Assembly: GCF_000224515.1 (NCBI RefSeq)
Contig: NZ_AGAF01000059.1
Span: 1 to 62,653 of the forward strand
DNA length: 62,653 bases
Source of the DNA: Desulfosporosinus sp. OT
GTDB taxonomy: Bacteria; Bacillota; Desulfitobacteriia; Desulfitobacteriales; Desulfitobacteriaceae
Reading direction: 5' to 3'
A program made the translations under genes and the position numbers. Shown piece after piece: positions 62,116 through 62,653 of this stretch (position 1 is the first letter of the stretch; the number at the start of each line of letters is the position of its first letter). The notes under the pieces are model-generated. The model was not told the DNA's origin, did not search any database, and saw nothing but the letters and a program-made list of their open reading frames with translations.

Positions 62116-62169
62116 AAGTTACACCGTGCAACTTATATTAAGCATAAGTTACACGGTGTAACTTGTCAA
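62116..62169 (-). promoter_or_regulatory. Efflux operon promoter with two TetR-type operators
   Basis: On the minus strand TTGACA (62169-62164) and TATGCT (62146-62141) are 17 bp apart. AAGTTACACGGTGTAACTT (62146-62164), a perfect palindrome, fills the spacer, and AAGTTACACCGTGCAACTT (62116-62134), with one mismatched pair, lies just downstream of the -10. Repressor binding would block both polymerase binding and escape. Confidence 0.8.
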
Positions 62170-62290
62170 TAACTTCTCGCAGTAAATCGGCATTTGTTAA
62201 TATTGCAACTTTTTCTCCTTTCCCCAAACCACAGCCCCATTTAGATTCAAACATCAGATCTCCTCATCCTGGTCTTGGAAAAAGGGACTG

Positions 62291-62314
62291 AACTTCGCAA
62301 CTTCGCAACTTGGC
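62291..62314 (+). repeat. Three direct repeats of 8 bp
   Basis: AACTTCGC, AACTTCGC and AACTTGGC stand in tandem just before a TTGACA (62317-62322) that could drive the tetR gene. They share the AACTT core with the palindromes at 62116-62164. Confidence 0.45.
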
Positions 62315-62368
62315 AGTTGACAACTCATCTGGTAACATATAATAGTCAATTAGCAAGGAGGTGCCAAA

Positions 62369-62653
62369 ATGGAATTCGAACGTGCTCGTAACGAAGAGCA
62401 AAAAAGCATTCGGCGTGATCAAATCATTGAGGCTGCTCTAAAACTCTATGAAACAGAACCGTTTGAAAAAATCACCCTTGCCTCAATTGCCAATGAGCTA
62501 AGTTTCTCAAGAGCGAACCTATATAAATACGTTACCACCAAAGAAGAAATTTTCTTGCGGATTCTAAATTCTGATTTAGAAAAATGGGTCGAACAAGTCT
62601 ATGAGCGACTTGAAAAATATGACCGTCTAGAGCTTAAAACCTTTTGCCGCTTA
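62369..62653 (+). CDS. TetR-family regulator, partial (runs off the window)
   Basis: The first 95 residues of a TetR protein. The helix-turn-helix reads ITLASIANELSFSRANLYKY, preceded by RRDQIIEAALKLYETEPFEK. AAGGAGG precedes ATG 62369. It is divergent from the efflux operon, whose promoter carries two palindromic operators, so it is the probable repressor of that operon. The ligand-binding domain lies outside the window. Confidence 0.88.
   Translation, partial: MEFERARNEEQKSIRRDQIIEAALKLYETEPFEKITLASIANELSFSRANLYKYVTTKEEIFLRILNSDLEKWVEQVYERLEKYDRLELKTFCRL

Overview
The window looks like a chromosome segment of a spore-forming, anaerobic member of the Clostridia, most like Desulfosporosinus, Desulfitobacterium or a relative. 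This is an inference from gene content: a FixABCX electron-bifurcation operon whose FixB carries a ferredoxin domain, a three-component corrinoid methyltransferase cluster, a GerA-type spore germination operon behind a sigma-G-like promoter, nickel-pincer cofactor (Lar) genes, a UPF0182 protein and several OsmC-like proteins. No 16S rRNA or other taxonomic marker is present.

Layout. Bases 1-20,600 are a tidy housekeeping region. It holds an ANTAR regulator, OsmC, a NAGPA-type glycosidase, UPF0182, thioredoxin reductase, fixABCX, larE-larB-larC plus a rhomboid protease, a PASTA-containing penicillin-binding protein, a PepV dipeptidase and tRNA-Lys(CTT). Bases 20,700-34,000 are a gene graveyard mixed with live genes. 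Broken or truncated genes there include a UvrA-like ABC ATPase, a WYL regulator, a LysR regulator, an FMN reductase, a TetR regulator, two histidine-kinase tails, two D-Ala-D-Ala carboxypeptidases and an IS1595 transposase. Intact genes there include MarR plus aldo/keto reductase, DUF2316, and PadR plus two DUF1048 genes. An orphan cyclic-di-GMP riboswitch also lies there.

Bases 33,950-41,160 are a GC-richer six-gene ABC locus that mixes sugar-importer parts (two permeases, a MalK-type ATPase, a lipoprotein binding protein) with exporter-type parts (an HlyD adaptor and a MacB/FtsX-like membrane protein). A ger operon follows (41,671-45,691), then a second, rearranged copy of the LysR/TetR regulatory segment with an intact tetR. 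Bases 47,495-53,728 hold a PanE-like reductase, an unknown zinc-ribbon protein, a PucR/CdaR-type regulator and the methyltransferase trio (MeTr, corrinoid protein, UroD-type methyltransferase). Bases 53,730-58,850 contain another set of remnants (IS3 OrfA, Imm53-like, MNT nucleotidyltransferase, DinD-like with a LexA-like box) around a second OsmC gene and a large beta-propeller protein. The window ends in a divergent TetR / EmrAB-type efflux locus with two palindromic operators.

Most notable are the regulatory relics. Three promoter cassettes carry exactly 11-bp-phased direct repeats, and one sits just upstream of the hybrid ABC locus. A TetR operator is present in two diverged copies 19 kb apart. 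Paired MarR operators flank marR. A riboswitch and its terminator have no gene behind them. Several genes are broken by single-base changes in short homopolymers, so sequencing error must be excluded before they are called true pseudogenes.
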